NCBI RefSeq assembly: GCF_019038435.1
Contig: NZ_JAGPOX010000060.1
Span: forward strand, 1-54,724
Direction: 5' to 3'
DNA length: 54,724 nucleotides
Source of the DNA: Nocardia alni
GTDB taxonomy: Bacteria > Actinomycetota > Actinomycetes > Mycobacteriales > Mycobacteriaceae
A program made the translations under genes and the position numbers. Shown here piece after piece: positions 9,821 to 20,215 of this stretch (its first letter is position 1; the number at the start of each line of letters is the position of its first letter). Below the pieces are notes generated by a model. The model did not search any database. It was not told the DNA's origin and worked only from the letters and a program-made list of their open reading frames with translations.

Positions 9821-12800
9821 GTGACACCGAAACCTGCCACGCCGAAACCGTTGCTGCGGGACCTGATCCACATCAAGGAGCACATCTCCACCTCCGACTA
9901 CGTGCTCGCCCTGGTCGAGTCGGTGTCCGATCCGGATGCCGCGGCGCAGGCGGTGCGCGAGTATGTGCTCACCGAGCAGTTGCTGGCCGACTACAACCAG
10001 GCGCTCACGCTGATCAAGTCCGCGCTCGACGGACACACCTCCAAGCCGGCGTACCTGCACGGCTCATTCGGTTCGGGTAAGTCGCATTTCATGGCGGTGC
10101 TGTATGCGCTGCTGTCCAATAATCGAGAAGCCCGGAACCGTACCGAGTTCGCGCCGGTGCTGGCCAAGCACGAGTGGCTGCAGGCCGACGGCCGCAAATT
10201 CCTGCTGGTGCCCTACCACATGCTGGGCGCGAAGTCCCTGGAGCAGCGGGTGCTGGGTGGATATGTGGAACATGTGCGCGCGCTGCATCCCGAAGCCCCG
10301 CTGCCGCAGGTGTATCGCACCGACGCGTTGTTCGAGAGCCTTGCCAATCTGCGAAAGACCATGGGCGACGATGCGGTGCTCGGTGCGCTCAATTCCCTCT
10401 ACGCCGACGACCAGGACGACGAGTGGGGGGACACCGTATTCTGGACGGCGGCCAATTTGGATGCCGCCATGGCCGCTCCCGAGTCACACGATCCGGGTGC
10501 AGCACTCGATCTGGTAGCGCCCAAGACCCCAGAGGAGTGGCGCGCCAAGCTGGTCGGCGATGCCAGCGCCACACTCATCACCGGCTTCACCCGCGATGCC
10601 GCCGAGGACGAGCACGGGTTCATCTCACTGGATGCCGGCCTGTCGGAGATCGCACGGCATGCGAAGGATCTCCACTACGACGGGCTCATCCTGTTCCTGG
10701 ACGAGCTGGTGCTGTGGCTGCACACCCAGATGCACGACCACAAGTTCGTGGCCCGCGAGACAGGGAAGATGACCAACTTCCGGGAAGGTGGAGACACCCG
10801 CCGCGCCGTCCCGATCGTGTCGTTCATCGCCCGTCAGCGCGATCCGCGAGAACTGCTGGGCGGCGAGGCATCCGGTGCGTACGCGGCCGCCATTCACGAC
10901 AATCTCGAGCTCGCCTCCGGCCGGTTCGACGTGATCGAACTCGAGGACCGTAACCTTCCGGAGATCGCGCACGAGCGACTGCTCAAGCCGCTGAACAAGG
11001 ATGCCGAGGCACAAATCGACGCCGCATTCGCCGTCACCAAAAGGGTCGGCCCACAGGTGTGGGACGCACTGCTCGGCTCCGACCAGTCCACCGGCGCGGA
11101 TGAGGCTTCGTTCAAACTCGCCTATCCGTTCTCGCCGTCGTTCCTCTCGACGCTGGTACACATGTCCACCGACCTGCAGCGCAACCGCACCGGCCTCAAA
11201 CTCATGGGCGAGTTGCTGGCGCAGCGCCGCGACAATCTGTCTCTAGGGCAACTGGTCCCGCTGGGCGATCTGTACGAGGTGCTCACCGCAGGCGGTGACC
11301 GGCCCTTCGTCGCGGACAAGCGTGTCATGTTCGAGGCTGCGGATCGCTTGTACCGCAACGATCTTCGCCCCTACCTGCGACGACTGTACGAGGTCACAGG
11401 GGACGATATCGAGGCTTACCTGCACCGGCCGACTGAGATCACCGACGCGAAGATCGTCAACGGCTGCAAGCAGTTCACGGCCGACAACCAGCTGTTGTGC
11501 ACGCTGCTCCTGTCCGCGCTCGCGCCCAGCGCACCCGCGTTGCACGACCTGAACGCACGCAGCCTGGGGGCGCTCAACTACGGATCCATCGCCACCCCGA
11601 TACCGGGCGCGGAGGTCGGTGTCATCGCGACAAAGATTCGTGAGTGGGCGGGCCAGTTCGCCGAGATCAAATACAGTGAGCCTGATGCCAATCCCGGTGT
11701 GCACCTGGAACTTACCGGCGTCAATGTCGATATGGTGCTCGCCAATGCCAGCGTCAACAACACCCGCGCCAACCGGGCCGCCCTGGCGAAGCGGTTGCTG
11801 ATCGGGGAATTCGGCATCGGTCCCGATACCGATGTATCCGGTTCCCATCCGCTGCAGTTCGTATGGCGCGGCTCGAATCGGACAGTCGAGGTGGTGTTCG
11901 GAAACGTCCGTGACGAAGACGAACTTCCCGACAGCCAATTGCAGCCCTATGACAGCAGTCTGTGGCGGCTGGTGATCGATCTGCCGTTCGACGAGGATGA
12001 CCACACCGCCCGGGAGGATGCCACCCGCGTGCGTGAACTGCGCGCCAAACAGCAGGACCATCCCACCCAGACCGTCGCCTGGTTGCCGGACCACCTGTCC
12101 AAGGCCCGCTGGGACGGATTCCAGAAGCTGGTCATCATCGATAAGGCCGTAGCCGACAGGGGCCGGTTCGACGCCCAGTACGCCAGTCATCTCAACGCCG
12201 ACAATCGCTCCACCGCCTGGAATCTGCTGACCACCCAACGCGACACGCTGATGAATCAGATGCGAGCGGCGTTCAAGAAGGCGTATGGGCTGGACGCCAA
12301 GGCCGAGACCGATGTGCAGAATGTCTTCGACGATCATCTGCAGCCGCTGCCCGAGATCGCCGATCTGCGGCTTCCGTTCGGTTCGACGATGCACGACGGT
12401 ATCCGCCATCTCGCGGGCCTCATGCTGGCTCACCAGTATCCCGCTCACCCGGATTTCTCCGACGATATCGGTAGCCCGGTGCGAGCCGCGGACGCGAAAA
12501 CCATCTTCGCCCACGTGCATTCGGCCGCGGAATCCAGGGACGGCCGCGTCGAGGTACCGGCCAAGGACCGCAAAATTATGCAGCGCATCGCGGTCCCGCT
12601 CGGGCTGGGGGTACAGAAGGAGGCGTATTTCGAGCTATCGCGGCGCTGGGCAGACGACTTCCGGCGTTTCGTAGCCACCGATGGCGTGACCGGCGACCTG
12701 CCGGTCACCACGCTGGCCAAGTGGACTGACCGGCCACCACGCGGCCTGGACGAGTTCTTGAAGAATCTGGTGATCGCAGCCTTCGCCGCCATGGACGATC

Positions 12801-13687
12801 GGGTATGGGTACGTTCCGGCGTACCGCAGGACATTCTTCCCGAGCCGAGCCAACTCAAACCCGTTGACGCGCTGGGTAAGCAGCCGCTGCCGAGCGAACC
12901 TGTCTGGGACGTGGCACGGCATCGCCTCGAGACGATCACCGGCAACAAAGCACCGGCGCTACTCCGCGGCCCGCTGGTGCAGCAGCTGGCACGCCAGGTC
13001 ACCGCATTCGCGCGCGACTTCACCGAACCCGCCGCTGCGCTGGTGCGGCAGTTGGAAAGTCACGCCACCTTCCTGAACCTGAACAGTTCCGATCGTCTGG
13101 CGCTGGCGCACCGCGCCGCCGCCCTGCTGACAACGGTGTCGGCAGCGAACGAAACCGGTTCTGCCACTGCCAAGAGGATTGTGGAAGCCTTCGCCGCATT
13201 CGATCTCGGTGAGGCGACACCGCAGCACCTCGGCGCGTCTCTCAAGCAGGCACGCGCCGTCGCCGACTCCCTCGAGGCCGCCCCCTGGGGGACACTACGT
13301 CTGTACAAGCGATTGGGTGCATCCGGCGAGCAGTTGCTGGAATCACTGCGGACAACCGCCCGCGCCAACCAGTTCACCGACGACCTGGTTGCCAAGCTCA
13401 CCGATACCGCCGACGCCATCACGACCGCGCTCGACACGGAGGAGCCGGCTCCCGAGCCACCTCGAGAGACGTGGCAGCGCTCGGAGTACATCGACCTGAG
13501 CAACGAGTCGAACCATCCTCCGATACACACCGATCCGGTACCCGGCACTCCTGCGCGTTCCGGGTCCCGGCGCTTCACCGCCGTCAACGTCCGCGACGCC
13601 ATCGGTGCGCTGGAGCATGAGGTGGCGGATCTTGCGCAGCGCGAGCCCAATGCCCAAATCATGGTGAGCTGGCGGGTGATCGAGTGA
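9821..13687 (+). CDS. pglY: PglY (BrxC-like): BREX type 2 ATPase
   Basis: A 1288-aa P-loop ATPase with Walker A GSFGSGKSH at residue 81, followed by a long helical protein of the BrxC/PglY family, a large core component of BREX. I chose the GTG at 9821 because AAGGAG (9810-9815) lies 5 nt upstream; the GTG at 9815 overlaps that site and is too close. The candidate Walker B stretch GLILFLDELVLWL lies near residue 290. It overlaps pglZ by 4 bp (GTGA). PglY is thought to act with the kinase, methyltransferase and PglZ; its exact role is not established. Confidence 0.92.
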   Translation: MTPKPATPKPLLRDLIHIKEHISTSDYVLALVESVSDPDAAAQAVREYVLTEQLLADYNQALTLIKSALDGHTSKPAYLHGSFGSGKSHFMAVLYALLSNNREARNRTEFAPVLAKHEWLQADGRKFLLVPYHMLGAKSLEQRVLGGYVEHVRALHPEAPLPQVYRTDALFESLANLRKTMGDDAVLGALNSLYADDQDDEWGDTVFWTAANLDAAMAAPESHDPGAALDLVAPKTPEEWRAKLVGDASATLITGFTRDAAEDEHGFISLDAGLSEIARHAKDLHYDGLILFLDELVLWLHTQMHDHKFVARETGKMTNFREGGDTRRAVPIVSFIARQRDPRELLGGEASGAYAAAIHDNLELASGRFDVIELEDRNLPEIAHERLLKPLNKDAEAQIDAAFAVTKRVGPQVWDALLGSDQSTGADEASFKLAYPFSPSFLSTLVHMSTDLQRNRTGLKLMGELLAQRRDNLSLGQLVPLGDLYEVLTAGGDRPFVADKRVMFEAADRLYRNDLRPYLRRLYEVTGDDIEAYLHRPTEITDAKIVNGCKQFTADNQLLCTLLLSALAPSAPALHDLNARSLGALNYGSIATPIPGAEVGVIATKIREWAGQFAEIKYSEPDANPGVHLELTGVNVDMVLANASVNNTRANRAALAKRLLIGEFGIGPDTDVSGSHPLQFVWRGSNRTVEVVFGNVRDEDELPDSQLQPYDSSLWRLVIDLPFDEDDHTAREDATRVRELRAKQQDHPTQTVAWLPDHLSKARWDGFQKLVIIDKAVADRGRFDAQYASHLNADNRSTAWNLLTTQRDTLMNQMRAAFKKAYGLDAKAETDVQNVFDDHLQPLPEIADLRLPFGSTMHDGIRHLAGLMLAHQYPAHPDFSDDIGSPVRAADAKTIFAHVHSAAESRDGRVEVPAKDRKIMQRIAVPLGLGVQKEAYFELSRRWADDFRRFVATDGVTGDLPVTTLAKWTDRPPRGLDEFLKNLVIAAFAAMDDRVWVRSGVPQDILPEPSQLKPVDALGKQPLPSEPVWDVARHRLETITGNKAPALLRGPLVQQLARQVTAFARDFTEPAAALVRQLESHATFLNLNSSDRLALAHRAAALLTTVSAANETGSATAKRIVEAFAAFDLGEATPQHLGASLKQARAVADSLEAAPWGTLRLYKRLGASGEQLLESLRTTARANQFTDDLVAKLTDTADAITTALDTEEPAPEPPRETWQRSEYIDLSNESNHPPIHTDPVPGTPARSGSRRFTAVNVRDAIGALEHEVADLAQREPNAQIMVSWRVIE

Positions 13688-16569
13688 GCGGAATAGCCAC
13701 CGACACCATGACAACACTTCCTCGGCTGCGGACTGCGGATGTCGCCCAATATCTTTCGGCCGGCCTCGGCCTCGCCGACGCGCTCGCGGGCCACGGCGAC
13801 CGGACCGTCGTGCTGTTGCGGGCCGAACCCGCCTGGGATGGGCCGGCCGAGCTCATGATCGGAGATCGTCGTGCTCGGGTGGCGCCCGCCCCCTCCGCCC
13901 TGGCGGTACACGAACTCGTGCTGCGTCACCTGGATACGGCTGATGCTCCGCAGGTGCTTGTGGTGCTTACCGACCGCGAGCACGAAGACCTCGACCCGGC
14001 CATCCTGGCCCGCACTCACCGGAAAAGGATCAACCCGGTAGATCGCTGGGAAATCGTCCGGAATGCCTTCGGGGCCACCGGAATCGACGAATGGATCAAA
14101 CGCGAACCATGGGCCGCGGAGGCACTCCTGGATGCAGCCGGCCCCAACGGCTGGCCTCGGGTGCCAGGTGTGCTTTCCAAGGGAGAGGCACTGTCCGCCT
14201 TGGCTTCCCGACGGCTGCGACTACCGTCCTCCGACGCCGACCGTATCGACCCGGCCACATTGCTGCACTGGTCACATACCCCGGGCAATCCCGAGTTGCT
14301 GCTGGATCTCCGCGATGCGGAACGTGACGGGCTGACGGCGTTTCTTACCGATGACGAGCAGGCCGGTGCGACAGGATCCGTCCTGCTCGATCTGGTCCGG
14401 GCCGGTCATGGTGGTGATGCCGTGGCGTTCGGACTGGTGGCCGCGGCCTTGTGGCTGCATCCCGATCCCGACGGTGCCACCTACCAGGCGCGCGGTCGCG
14501 CAGAACGCCGCCTGGGCGACCGTCCGGCGCTCAGCGCGGACGAACTCGACCGCCGCATGACAACGTTCGGCCGTGCCTGCCTCGAATACTTCGATGCTCA
14601 GCTGGCCCGCGCCCACGATCCCCGCGCCCGCAGCTCCAACTCCCACGTGCCCGGACCCGACGGCGACACCCCCTGGTCCAAGGCTGCCCTTGCAGCCCGT
14701 CAGATCGTCGACCCGAACCTGCGGCGCGCGGGCGAGTTGGTGCGCGAACTGGGTGCGGACACCGCGGCTCGCACCAGCCCAGTCCTTCAGGCCGGACTCG
14801 ATGCCTGTTTCACTGCCGTCGGAAATGCCCTGGGCAGCAACGATTCCGCAGCTGTATCTCTGGCAGCCAAAAAGCTATTCGAGCACCGTCTCGCCGGTGA
14901 TCCGGAACTCGAGGTGCGCATCGGCCGGGTTGAGATGGCACAGCGACTCGCCCGCTGGCTCGCCGACGATCCCGACACCACTACGGACGCGGTTGCCGAT
15001 GCAATCGATCGGCACATGCGCGAAACCTGCTGGGTAGATAGGGCTTTGGACTACCTGGAAGCCGGCGGCGACACCGATCCGGCCTTGAAGATTCCCTATC
15101 GCACGCTGGTGAACAACGTCCGTCGGCGCCGGCGTGACCTGGATCGCGAATTCGCGACAAGTCTCGCGGTGTGGACGGCCGCGGGCACCGACCCGGGCCG
15201 GATGCTCACGGTCGAATCCTTCCTTACGCGAGTGGTCGCGACCATCGCTGCGCACCGCCGCGTGCTATTGCTGGTATTGGACGGAATAAGTGCCGCGATC
15301 GCCACGGAACTGGCCGACCAATTGCTCAGCGGCTGGAACGAATACGATCCCTATCCGGATGGTGGTGATCCCCGTCGCCGGGCGATGGCCGCCGCGCTGC
15401 CCAGCCTTACCGGCGTATCTCGCACTTCCCTGTTCGCCGGAAAATTGATGCGAGGCGATCAAAACGACGAGAAGCGCGAATTCGCTCGGCATCGGTTCTG
15501 GGGTTCGAAGAAGACGGCCGCGGTTTTTCATCTGGACGACCTGCGCGGCGAGAGTGGGCAACCGTACGGCGACGATCTCACCGCTGCCCTTCTCGACCAG
15601 AATCAGCACATCGCGGTCGTACTGAATACTATCGATAACGCGCTCGAAAATAATCTGAAACTCGGTGACCCGGAGTGGGAATTGCGTGAGATCGGTGATC
15701 TGCGCGCCCTGCTACGGGCCGGCGCCGATCAGGGCATGGCGGTACTGATCACCAGTGACCACGGACATGTCATCGACCGGCACAGTGTGAAAATCGAAGT
15801 GGACGAATGGCAATCGGCTCGGCACCGCTATCCGGACACCTCGCGTCCGCTGGCCGACACCGAAATCGCGCTGTCCGGTCCCCGCGTCCTGTGGCCACAG
15901 CCAGGCGAGTCCGATACATCTATCGTCGCGTTGTGGGACAACGATTCCCGCTACACAACCCGCAAAGCGGGCTACCACGGCGGCGCCTCGCTCGCCGAGG
16001 TCACCATTCCGATCCTGGCGTTTCTGCCGTTCGGCGTTGAACCGCCCACGGTCTCACGCCAACCGATCTGGCGACAGCTCGGCCCGCAGTCCCCGTACTG
16101 GTGGTCATCGGATCGTCCGACGCCCCCGGCCGTGCAGGTACACATGGAGATACCCGCACGACGACGCAGTATCGATCGCGTGGCGAAGGAACGGCTGCAG
16201 GGCCTCCAGCCGATGTTCGATCTGCCCGAAACCTCTGCTGCTACATCGCCGTCCACATCGAACGTCGCCGGGGACGACCTGGTCGCCCGACTGCTCGAGT
16301 CAGAGGCCTTCGAGGGCCAGCGCGCGTTACTTGCCCGACCGCCACAACCGGTGACAGTCGACAAGGCCATCCACGCCTTGCTCCAAGGCCCGCTTCCCAT
16401 CACTGCACTGGCACAGCGCGTAGGTTATCCGTCTGTCAGGGCCAGCGGCTTCGCCGCCATTCTCAGTCAGCTGCTCAATTTCGACGGCATCATCGTGCTG
16501 GAGACCCTGGGCGACGGCCGCACGTTGAAACTGGATGCTGCACGTTTGCGCACCCAGTTCGGGTTGTGA
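13684..16569 (+). CDS. pglZ: PglZ: BREX alkaline-phosphatase-superfamily protein
   Basis: The 961-aa PglZ-domain protein is the signature component of all BREX types. The metal-site elements of the alkaline phosphatase fold can be seen: LVLDGIS (Asp at residue 533), TSDHGH (Asp at 692) and a later GYHGGASLAEV near residue 765. The GTG start overlaps the pglY stop. About 70 nt separate it from brxD, the largest gap in the operon. Its substrate in defence is not known from sequence. Confidence 0.92.
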   Translation: MSGIATDTMTTLPRLRTADVAQYLSAGLGLADALAGHGDRTVVLLRAEPAWDGPAELMIGDRRARVAPAPSALAVHELVLRHLDTADAPQVLVVLTDREHEDLDPAILARTHRKRINPVDRWEIVRNAFGATGIDEWIKREPWAAEALLDAAGPNGWPRVPGVLSKGEALSALASRRLRLPSSDADRIDPATLLHWSHTPGNPELLLDLRDAERDGLTAFLTDDEQAGATGSVLLDLVRAGHGGDAVAFGLVAAALWLHPDPDGATYQARGRAERRLGDRPALSADELDRRMTTFGRACLEYFDAQLARAHDPRARSSNSHVPGPDGDTPWSKAALAARQIVDPNLRRAGELVRELGADTAARTSPVLQAGLDACFTAVGNALGSNDSAAVSLAAKKLFEHRLAGDPELEVRIGRVEMAQRLARWLADDPDTTTDAVADAIDRHMRETCWVDRALDYLEAGGDTDPALKIPYRTLVNNVRRRRRDLDREFATSLAVWTAAGTDPGRMLTVESFLTRVVATIAAHRRVLLLVLDGISAAIATELADQLLSGWNEYDPYPDGGDPRRRAMAAALPSLTGVSRTSLFAGKLMRGDQNDEKREFARHRFWGSKKTAAVFHLDDLRGESGQPYGDDLTAALLDQNQHIAVVLNTIDNALENNLKLGDPEWELREIGDLRALLRAGADQGMAVLITSDHGHVIDRHSVKIEVDEWQSARHRYPDTSRPLADTEIALSGPRVLWPQPGESDTSIVALWDNDSRYTTRKAGYHGGASLAEVTIPILAFLPFGVEPPTVSRQPIWRQLGPQSPYWWSSDRPTPPAVQVHMEIPARRRSIDRVAKERLQGLQPMFDLPETSAATSPSTSNVAGDDLVARLLESEAFEGQRALLARPPQPVTVDKAIHALLQGPLPITALAQRVGYPSVRASGFAAILSQLLNFDGIIVLETLGDGRTLKLDAARLRTQFGL

Positions 16570-16640
16570 CCCCGAGGGACGATTGCAGGGAACCGGAATC
16601 CGGCGGCTCGGTATGTCACATGAGGGGCTGGCGGGTGCAG

Positions 16641-17978
16641 ATGACATGCGACACTGGGCATGTGAGTAGCGTGCAGCCCCTGCCCGTGAGCGCGGTCCGG
16701 CGGCGCCTGGTGATCGACGCACTGCGTCGCGGCGCCGTTCCCGAGGCAGGGCTCGACTTGCTCGCCACCGGACTGGACCGCTTTGAGGCGGCGATCGACG
16801 CCGAACTCGACACGGTGGTTTCCGGCGGATCGGTGTTCAAGGCGGTGCGCGGTGAGTACGGCTCCGGCAAGACGTTCTTTGCGCGCTGGCTGGCCGAAAG
16901 CGCGAAACGCCGCAACTTCGCCGTCTCCGAAATCCAGATCTCCGAAACCGAAACCCCACTGCACAAGCTGGAGACGGTGTACCGGCGGCTCACAGAACGG
17001 CTCACCACCGCCAGCTTCCCCCCCAGCGCCCTGCGTCAGGTGGTAGACGCCTGGTTCTACACCTTGGAGGAGGACGCGCTTGCTGACGGCGCCTCCGACA
17101 CCGAACTGTCCACCGCGGTGGAGCGGCTCATGCTAGCGCGTCTTTCCGAGGTATCAAGGCACGCACCGTCTTTCGCAGCCGCCCTGCGTGGCTATCGCAC
17201 GGCCACACTGGACGGTGACGAATCGACCGCCGCAGCAGTGCTGGCGTGGTTGGGCGGGCAGCCGAACGTCGCCGCCACAGCGCGACGGGCCGCCGGAGTA
17301 CGCGGCGAGTTGGACCATTTCGGCGCACTCGGCTTCCTGCAGGGGCTATTGGTCGTGCTCCGCGACAGCGGGCACCGCGGGCTGCTGGTCGTACTCGACG
17401 AAGTCGAGACGCTGCAGCGGGTGCGTTCGGATGCCCGCGACAAGGCCCTCAACGCGCTGCGCCAGCTCATCGACGAGGTGTACTCCGGGCGATTTCCCGG
17501 CCTCTACCTCCTGATCACCGGAACGCCCGCCTTCTACGACGGCCAGCAGGGCGTCCAACGGCTACCGCCGTTGGCGCAGCGGCTGGCCACCGATTTCACC
17601 ACCGATCCCCGCTTCGACAACCCGCGCGCGGTGCAGCTACGGCTGCCCGGTTTCACTCTCGAGTCCTTGACCCAGCTGGGAATTACCATCCGCGACCTGT
17701 ACGCGGATGACTCCGCCGACGGCGACCGGATTCGAGCCGTCGCCGACGACACCTATGTCGGCGACCTCGCGAAAGCGGTTGGTGGCGCGCTGGGTGGCAA
17801 AGTCGGTGTAGCGCCCCGATTGTTCCTGAAGAAATTGGTCGGCGATGTCCTCGATCGCGTCGATCAGTACCCCGATTTCGATCCGCGACAGCACTATCGG
17901 CTGACGGTGACGCCCGCCGAACTCACCGCAGCCGAACGAAACCTCAGCAGCGCTGACGAGATCGACCTGGAACTGTGA
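16641..17978 (+). CDS. brxD: BrxD: BREX type 2 ATP-binding protein
   Basis: An ATPase of about 445 aa with Walker A GEYGSGKTFF (residue 71 from this start) and a Walker B-like LLVVLDEVETL. Its position between pglZ and the helicase gene is that of brxD in type 2 BREX. The start is uncertain: ATG 16641, ATG 16620 and GTG 16662 are all in frame and none has a strong ribosome binding site. The first conserved residues (VSAVRRRLVIDAL) lie downstream of all three. It overlaps the next gene by 4 bp (GTGA). Confidence 0.88.
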   Translation: MTCDTGHVSSVQPLPVSAVRRRLVIDALRRGAVPEAGLDLLATGLDRFEAAIDAELDTVVSGGSVFKAVRGEYGSGKTFFARWLAESAKRRNFAVSEIQISETETPLHKLETVYRRLTERLTTASFPPSALRQVVDAWFYTLEEDALADGASDTELSTAVERLMLARLSEVSRHAPSFAAALRGYRTATLDGDESTAAAVLAWLGGQPNVAATARRAAGVRGELDHFGALGFLQGLLVVLRDSGHRGLLVVLDEVETLQRVRSDARDKALNALRQLIDEVYSGRFPGLYLLITGTPAFYDGQQGVQRLPPLAQRLATDFTTDPRFDNPRAVQLRLPGFTLESLTQLGITIRDLYADDSADGDRIRAVADDTYVGDLAKAVGGALGGKVGVAPRLFLKKLVGDVLDRVDQYPDFDPRQHYRLTVTPAELTAAERNLSSADEIDLEL

Positions 17979-20119
17979 TCGATCGCAGCGACGGAGCCGA
18001 TCCGATCGATCGGCTCGATCCGGTAGTAATCCACCACATCGTCAACACACTGGGCTGGCCCGATCTTCGACCGCTGCAGAAGGCGGCCATCGAACCGCTA
18101 CTCGCCGGAAACGACGCCGTACTGCTGGCCCCGACCGCCGGTGGCAAGACCGAAGCTGCGTGTTTCCCGCTGCTCAGTGCCATGGCGCAACGCGACTGGC
18201 GTGGAGTTTCGGTGTTGTATCTGTGCCCACTCAAGGCACTGCTGAACAACCTCGTCACCCGGATCGATAGCTATGCCCAATGGCTCGGGCGCAGCGCCGC
18301 GATGTGGCACGGCGACATCGGCGAATCCCAGCGCAACAGCATCCGCCGCACCCCTCCTGACATTCTGCTAACCACTCCGGAATCGTTGGAGGCCATGCTG
18401 ATCGGAGTCAAGACCGATCACGGCAGTCTGCTCGGCGGGGTCCGTGTGGTGGTCGTCGACGAGGTACACGCCTTCGCCGGTGACGATCGCGGCTGGCATC
18501 TACTGGCGGTACTGGAACGCTTGCAGCGAGTGACCGGACAACCGATCCAGCGCATCGGACTGTCGGCGACCGTCGGCAATCCGAGCGAGTTGCTGACCTG
18601 GCTGCAGGGCTCAGGAGCGGGGAGCCACCCCGCTTGTGTCGTCGCACCGGATCTCGACGCAGCGGCAACCACAGCAGGACAACCTGTTTCGCTGGTTCCA
18701 CCACCAGGTGAGGTCGAACTGGACTATGTCGGCTCGCTCGACAACGCCGCAAAGGTGATCGCCACCTTGCACCGCGGCGAAAAGCGACTCGTGTTCTGTG
18801 ATTCGCGTCGCCAGGTCGAGGAACTCGGAGCAGCGCTGCGAGCCCACGGAATCACGGTGTTCCTCTCCCACTCCTCGCTGTCCGCCGACGAACGCCGCCG
18901 TGCCGAACAAGCATTCGCCGAGGCCCGCGACACCGTCATTGTCGCCACCTCCACCCTCGAATTGGGCATCGACGTCGGCGACCTAGATCGGGTCATTCAG
19001 ATCGATTCCCCCGGCACTGTCGCATCCTTCCTCCAGCGTATCGGTCGCACCGGCCGACGATCCGGTAGCACGCGAAACTGTCTATTCCTCGCCACCAGTG
19101 ACGATTCCATTCTGCAAGCCGCCGGGCTGCTGCTGCTTTGGGGACGAGGGTGGGTGGAACCGGTCGTTGCCCCACCAGAGCCTCGGCATCTGATCGCTCA
19201 GCAGATCCTCGCCGTGACCCTGCAACAGGGGACACTCGGTGATCGGATCTGGGCAGAGGAATGGAACGGCTTGTCTCCATTCGACCGATCCGGAGAGCCG
19301 ATCTTGCGGCACCTGCAGAACGCCGGCTACCTCGAAGACGACCAGGGATTGTTGTTCATCGGCCTGGAGGCCGAAAAGCGTTTCGGGCGAAAAAATTTCC
19401 TCGAACTCACCGCTGCATTCACCGCGCCGCCGCAGTTCACTGTGCTCACGGGCCGACACGAGCTCGGCCAAACCGACGCCTCACTCCTCATCGAGGATCG
19501 GCCGGGCCCGCGTGTACTGCTGCTAGCAGGGCGGAGCTGGCGCATCACCTATATCGACTGGAAACGCCGCCGACTCTTCGTCGAACCGGCCGAGGGGGGT
19601 GGCATCGCCAAGTGGTCTACTGCGGGTCTGCGTGGCCTGTCCTACACGCTTGCCCGCGCCATGCGTGAAGTCGTGCTCGGTGCCGACCCACCGGTACTGC
19701 TGACCCGTCGCGCCGTTACCGCCATCGCAAGCCAACGCGACAAACGTACCAGCACAGTCACAACAGATGCGACGGTGATCGACCGTGATGAAAAGTGCGT
19801 CCGCTGGTGGACCTGGGCCGGCTATCGTGCCAACGCGACTCTGGCACATACCCTTGCGGCCATCAGCGAACCCGACCAGCGACCAACGGATCTGGCCATC
19901 CGGCTCCGTCCCGATCTGACGCCAGAAACGTGGCGTGCCGCCATCGCCAACACCAACATGGTGCTCCCCAAAGTGGATCCTCGTGCCGTCAACGGACTGA
20001 AGTTCGCCGCCTTGCTGCCAGAGCACCTCGCCGCGGCCACCATCGCCGCCCGTCTAGCGGATCTGCCTGGTGCACACGAGATAATCAGGGAGCGAACACT
20101 CTTCCGCACCAAATCGTGA
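17975..20119 (+). CDS. brxHI: BrxHI: BREX type 2 Lhr-like DEAH-box helicase
   Basis: The 714-aa superfamily 2 helicase carries Walker A APTAGGKT at residue 52, the motif II box DEVH at residue 162, SAT (GLSATVGNP) and motif VI QRIGRTGR. It is the last gene of the type 2 BREX set. It starts with GTG overlapping the brxD stop. It converges on the SecB-like gene, which ends 96 bp away on the other strand. Its role (DNA or RNA unwinding in BREX) is a family inference. Confidence 0.92.
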   Translation: MIDRSDGADPIDRLDPVVIHHIVNTLGWPDLRPLQKAAIEPLLAGNDAVLLAPTAGGKTEAACFPLLSAMAQRDWRGVSVLYLCPLKALLNNLVTRIDSYAQWLGRSAAMWHGDIGESQRNSIRRTPPDILLTTPESLEAMLIGVKTDHGSLLGGVRVVVVDEVHAFAGDDRGWHLLAVLERLQRVTGQPIQRIGLSATVGNPSELLTWLQGSGAGSHPACVVAPDLDAAATTAGQPVSLVPPPGEVELDYVGSLDNAAKVIATLHRGEKRLVFCDSRRQVEELGAALRAHGITVFLSHSSLSADERRRAEQAFAEARDTVIVATSTLELGIDVGDLDRVIQIDSPGTVASFLQRIGRTGRRSGSTRNCLFLATSDDSILQAAGLLLLWGRGWVEPVVAPPEPRHLIAQQILAVTLQQGTLGDRIWAEEWNGLSPFDRSGEPILRHLQNAGYLEDDQGLLFIGLEAEKRFGRKNFLELTAAFTAPPQFTVLTGRHELGQTDASLLIEDRPGPRVLLLAGRSWRITYIDWKRRRLFVEPAEGGGIAKWSTAGLRGLSYTLARAMREVVLGADPPVLLTRRAVTAIASQRDKRTSTVTTDATVIDRDEKCVRWWTWAGYRANATLAHTLAAISEPDQRPTDLAIRLRPDLTPETWRAAIANTNMVLPKVDPRAVNGLKFAALLPEHLAAATIAARLADLPGAHEIIRERTLFRTKS

Positions 20120-20215
20120 TGTTGCGGCTTCGCCTCGATGACCCCGCCGCCCACACCCCGGTCCCGCCTCACCGAACAGCCACACAACATGGAACAGAGC
20201 TAACGAAATGCTGCA

